This document shows, piece after piece, positions 42,176 through 44,164 of a stretch of DNA of 44,164 nt (its first letter is position 1; the number at the start of each line of letters is the position of its first letter). Under the pieces are notes generated by a model. It saw only the letters and a list, made by a program, of their open reading frames with translations. It was not told the DNA's origin and made no database searches. The translations under genes and the position numbers were made by a program. The stretch comes from Prosthecobacter debontii (lineage in GTDB: Bacteria > Verrucomicrobiota > Verrucomicrobiia > Chthoniobacterales > Chthoniobacteraceae). The stretch lies in contig CAMDQC010000027.1 in assembly GCA_945905735.1 (NCBI GenBank), forward strand, positions 1-44,164. The letters run 5' to 3'.

Positions 42176-43387
42176 ATGCGCGCGATTGTTTTCCTTTTTT
42201 TAAGCACCGTTTTTTTAGCCGCCGCCGCCGATTGGCCGCAATGGCGCGGACCTTCGCGGGATGGTGCCGTAGCTGGAAAATGGCCGGACGGGCTAGATGG
42301 ACTCGCCCGTGTTTGGCGTGTGGAGCTACAGCCAAGTTATTCGTCACCTGTCGTTGTCGGAGAGCGGATATTCACCACCGAGACGGTGTCGAAAAAACTG
42401 GAACGCGTCCGGGCGCTGGACCGTGCGACTGGCAAGGTAATCTGGGAAAAGACATGGGATGGCGCAATGTCGGTGCCATTTTTCGCGAAGCGAAACGGGG
42501 ACTGGATTCGGGCAACGCCGGCCTGCGATGGAGAGACGCTGTTCGTTGCAGGAATTCGGGATATGCTCGTGGCTCTGGATGCGAAGACGGGAGAGGAGCG
42601 GTGGCGGGTAGATTTTTCCTCGAAATACAATAAGCCGCTTCCGGCGTTTGGCGCGGTGTCGTCGCCACTGATCGACGGAGATGCTCTCTACGTCCAAGCG
42701 GGCGGAGCGCTGTGCCTCCTCGACAAAAGGTCGGGCGCTGTGAAATGGCGCGCGATGGAAGACGAGGGCGGGATGATGGGCGGTGCATTTGCGTCGCCGT
42801 CCTTCGGATTGCTCGGTGGAAAACGACAACTGTTCGTGCAGTCACGCTCCACATTGGCTGGCGTGGATCCGAACACCGGCGCAGTTCTGTGGTCGCAAGA
42901 GGTAGAGGCATTTCGGGGGATGAATATCGGGACACCATTCGCCGTGGGTGATGTGCTTTTTACGAGCACGTATGGGGGGAAAACGACGGGCTGGCGGGTG
43001 AATGAAGCGGCTGGAAAATGGACGGTGGCCAAGGCGTGGGAGCACAAATCGCAAGGCTACATGACGACCCCTGTCGTAGTGAAGGGGACTGCTTTTACCA
43101 GCCTGCGCAGTGGGCGGATGATGGCGATCGACGTGGCGACGGGCGCTGAACGGTGGACGAGTAGCGAGAGCTTCGGCGACTACGTGAGCCTCGTGACGAA
43201 TGGCGACCGCGTCCTAGGGCTAGATACGAAGGGCGAGTTGTTTTTAATGGAAGCGTCCGGGGAAAAGTTCACGAGACTCGGCTCAAAAAAGGTGTCGGAC
43301 AACGAGACGTGGGCCCACGTGGCGGTGTGTGGAGACGAAGTAATTGTGCGGGATTTGGAGGGGATGTCGCTGTGGCGCTGGAAGTGA
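42176..43387 (+). CDS. Secreted PQQ-like beta-propeller protein
   Basis: 403 residues. Signal peptide (MRAIVFLFLSTVFLAAAA) then DWPQWRGPSRDG, the typical start of Planctomycetes/Verrucomicrobia PQQ-like outer propellers. Repeating strands such as VRALDRATGKVIWEKTW, LVALDAKTGEERWRVDF, GVDPNTGAVLWSQEV, IDVATGAERWTS give about seven blades. No PQQ-dehydrogenase catalytic residues are evident. Probably structural or binding. Confidence 0.9.
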   Translation: MRAIVFLFLSTVFLAAAADWPQWRGPSRDGAVAGKWPDGLDGLARVWRVELQPSYSSPVVVGERIFTTETVSKKLERVRALDRATGKVIWEKTWDGAMSVPFFAKRNGDWIRATPACDGETLFVAGIRDMLVALDAKTGEERWRVDFSSKYNKPLPAFGAVSSPLIDGDALYVQAGGALCLLDKRSGAVKWRAMEDEGGMMGGAFASPSFGLLGGKRQLFVQSRSTLAGVDPNTGAVLWSQEVEAFRGMNIGTPFAVGDVLFTSTYGGKTTGWRVNEAAGKWTVAKAWEHKSQGYMTTPVVVKGTAFTSLRSGRMMAIDVATGAERWTSSESFGDYVSLVTNGDRVLGLDTKGELFLMEASGEKFTRLGSKKVSDNETWAHVAVCGDEVIVRDLEGMSLWRWK

Positions 43388-43412
43388 TTCCTGTATCGGA
43401 ACGTCGGCCTCA

Positions 43413-44164
43413 TCACACACCCCACTGCGCCAGCCGCGTCTCTGCGCTTGGCACGGCGAGTTCGATAGGCGCGGTCTCCGGGTAGCATTCGCGTTCGATG
43501 CTGTTGTGGAAGAGTTTGAGCTGGAATTGCACGATGCCGCCGGGCTCTACGCCGAGGTCGGCAAACGGGATGGTGAGTTCTACGACTTGGCCGGTGGCCA
43601 GTTCGCCGACGGCACGTTCGGTCCCTCGCTCGTTGAGCGTGAGCGGGCCGCGATGGCTGTGCATGAGCGCGGGTGTGACGACGACGAGCCCCTGCGGCTG
43701 GTGGAAAGTGAGCGCGAGCTTGAACTGGCCCCAGCGCCGGAGATCGACGCGGATGGAGAGCCGCTCTTCGTCGAACCCGTAGTGCAGCGATTTGATGAAT
43801 CGGTCGTCGCGGAACATCGCTCCTTGCTCGCTCCCGGCGATGTAGCTGCCTGCGCCGCACCAGTTGTAAAAGGGCGAGGCAGACCCATCAATCGTCGGCG
43901 AGAGGAGGCGGCGCGGGCGCGTGTAGAGCGGCGGGACGCTCGTGCCGATGATGGGCCTGTCTAGCGTGGCGGGCGGCATATCGCCGCAGAGGGCGTACAC
44001 GTTTTTGAGGTGCTGGCGGAAGAGCTCATCGAACAGCGCATCGCAGTCTGTGGAAAAATCCGGGCCGTACCACCAGAACCAGTCGCTCCCCTCGGCAGCG
44101 TAGATTTCACGGAGCGCAGACTCGCGTGCCTCGGGGGAAATGCCCGCCTTTTTCTCCAAGTAGG
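43413..44164 (-). CDS. C-terminal part of a GH57-like glycoside hydrolase
   Basis: Open through the right edge of the window (no start inside); 250 residues are visible. The family-like segment IYAAEGSDWFWWYGPDFSTD (first ~40 visible residues) and FDELFRQHLKNVYALCGDMPP resemble the C-terminal domain of GH57 alpha-amylase/amylopullulanase-type proteins. The rest is a beta-rich carbohydrate-binding-like tail ending at TGA 43413-43415. The catalytic N-terminal part lies outside the window. Confidence 0.82.
   Translation of the reverse strand, partial: YLEKKAGISPEARESALREIYAAEGSDWFWWYGPDFSTDCDALFDELFRQHLKNVYALCGDMPPATLDRPIIGTSVPPLYTRPRRLLSPTIDGSASPFYNWCGAGSYIAGSEQGAMFRDDRFIKSLHYGFDEERLSIRVDLRRWGQFKLALTFHQPQGLVVVTPALMHSHRGPLTLNERGTERAVGELATGQVVELTIPFADLGVEPGGIVQFQLKLFHNSIERECYPETAPIELAVPSAETRLAQWGV

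Overview
The window is GC-rich and almost certainly from a member of the Verrucomicrobiota. The main reasons are a TIGR04073-type exosortase-associated small protein, a Planctomycete/Verrucomicrobia-style cytochrome c + WD40 protein, a DUF1080 protein, a 'WPQWRG' PQQ-like propeller, frequent gene starts without a Shine-Dalgarno sequence, and many intergenic palindromes. This is family-level inference; no database search was possible.

Layout. (1) 245-13559 is a dispersed transglutaminase / ATP-grasp region: a DUF2126-transglutaminase protein, a circularly permuted ATP-grasp + alpha-E fusion, a transglutaminase gene broken by one in-frame TAG, and an intact paralogue. Interspersed are a small-protein/nucleotidyltransferase pair, a RelE/ParE-type toxin-antitoxin pair, two membrane proteins of unknown function, and a copper-handling operon on the minus strand (Cys-rich peptide, CopA-CopB fusion, metal-binding-like lipoprotein). 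(2) 13557-14797 is a two-gene cassette (Uma2 nuclease and an unknown protein) bounded by a 23-bp direct repeat; removing it would restore a directly abutting convergent gene pair. (3) 14778-24072 holds thiE, clpC, a giant cytochrome c-WD40-coiled-coil protein, a TIGR02206-like membrane protein, the TIGR04073 protein with a clear terminator, and an RlmD/TrmA-family RNA methyltransferase. (4) 24333-26945 is a tandem family of membrane-anchored leucine-rich-repeat proteins with a truncated fourth copy. (5) 26978-29298 holds two unknown genes and a 765-bp non-coding stretch with a strictly 21-bp-periodic dyad array and an inverted short-repeat element. (6) 29299-33754 holds signalling genes (LuxR-type regulator with a degenerate receiver, histidine kinase, single-domain response regulator), obg, and tRNA-Ser and tRNA-Leu. 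(7) 33932-36152 is an ECF sigma / membrane protein / inactive HtrA operon. (8) 36244-44164 holds a DinG-type helicase, DUF1080, DUF3820, RNase PH, a secreted trypsin-like protease, a TPR protein, a PQQ-like propeller and the end of a GH57-like glycosidase.

How the genes work together. The DUF2126, ATP-grasp/alpha-E and transglutaminase genes are known to co-occur in a predicted peptide-synthesis or protein-modification system of unresolved product. The copper genes form one operon. The sigma/membrane/HtrA genes look like one envelope-stress unit. The histidine kinase and response regulator overlap by 4 bp and should form a pair.

The most unusual observations are: the CopA-CopB fusion; a TAG stop separating the catalytic Cys from the His/Asp in one transglutaminase; the 23-bp-bounded cassette; the 21-bp dyad array; and four loci where an unrelated 7-, 8- or 9-bp unit is arrayed in tandem and then repeated in inverted orientation.
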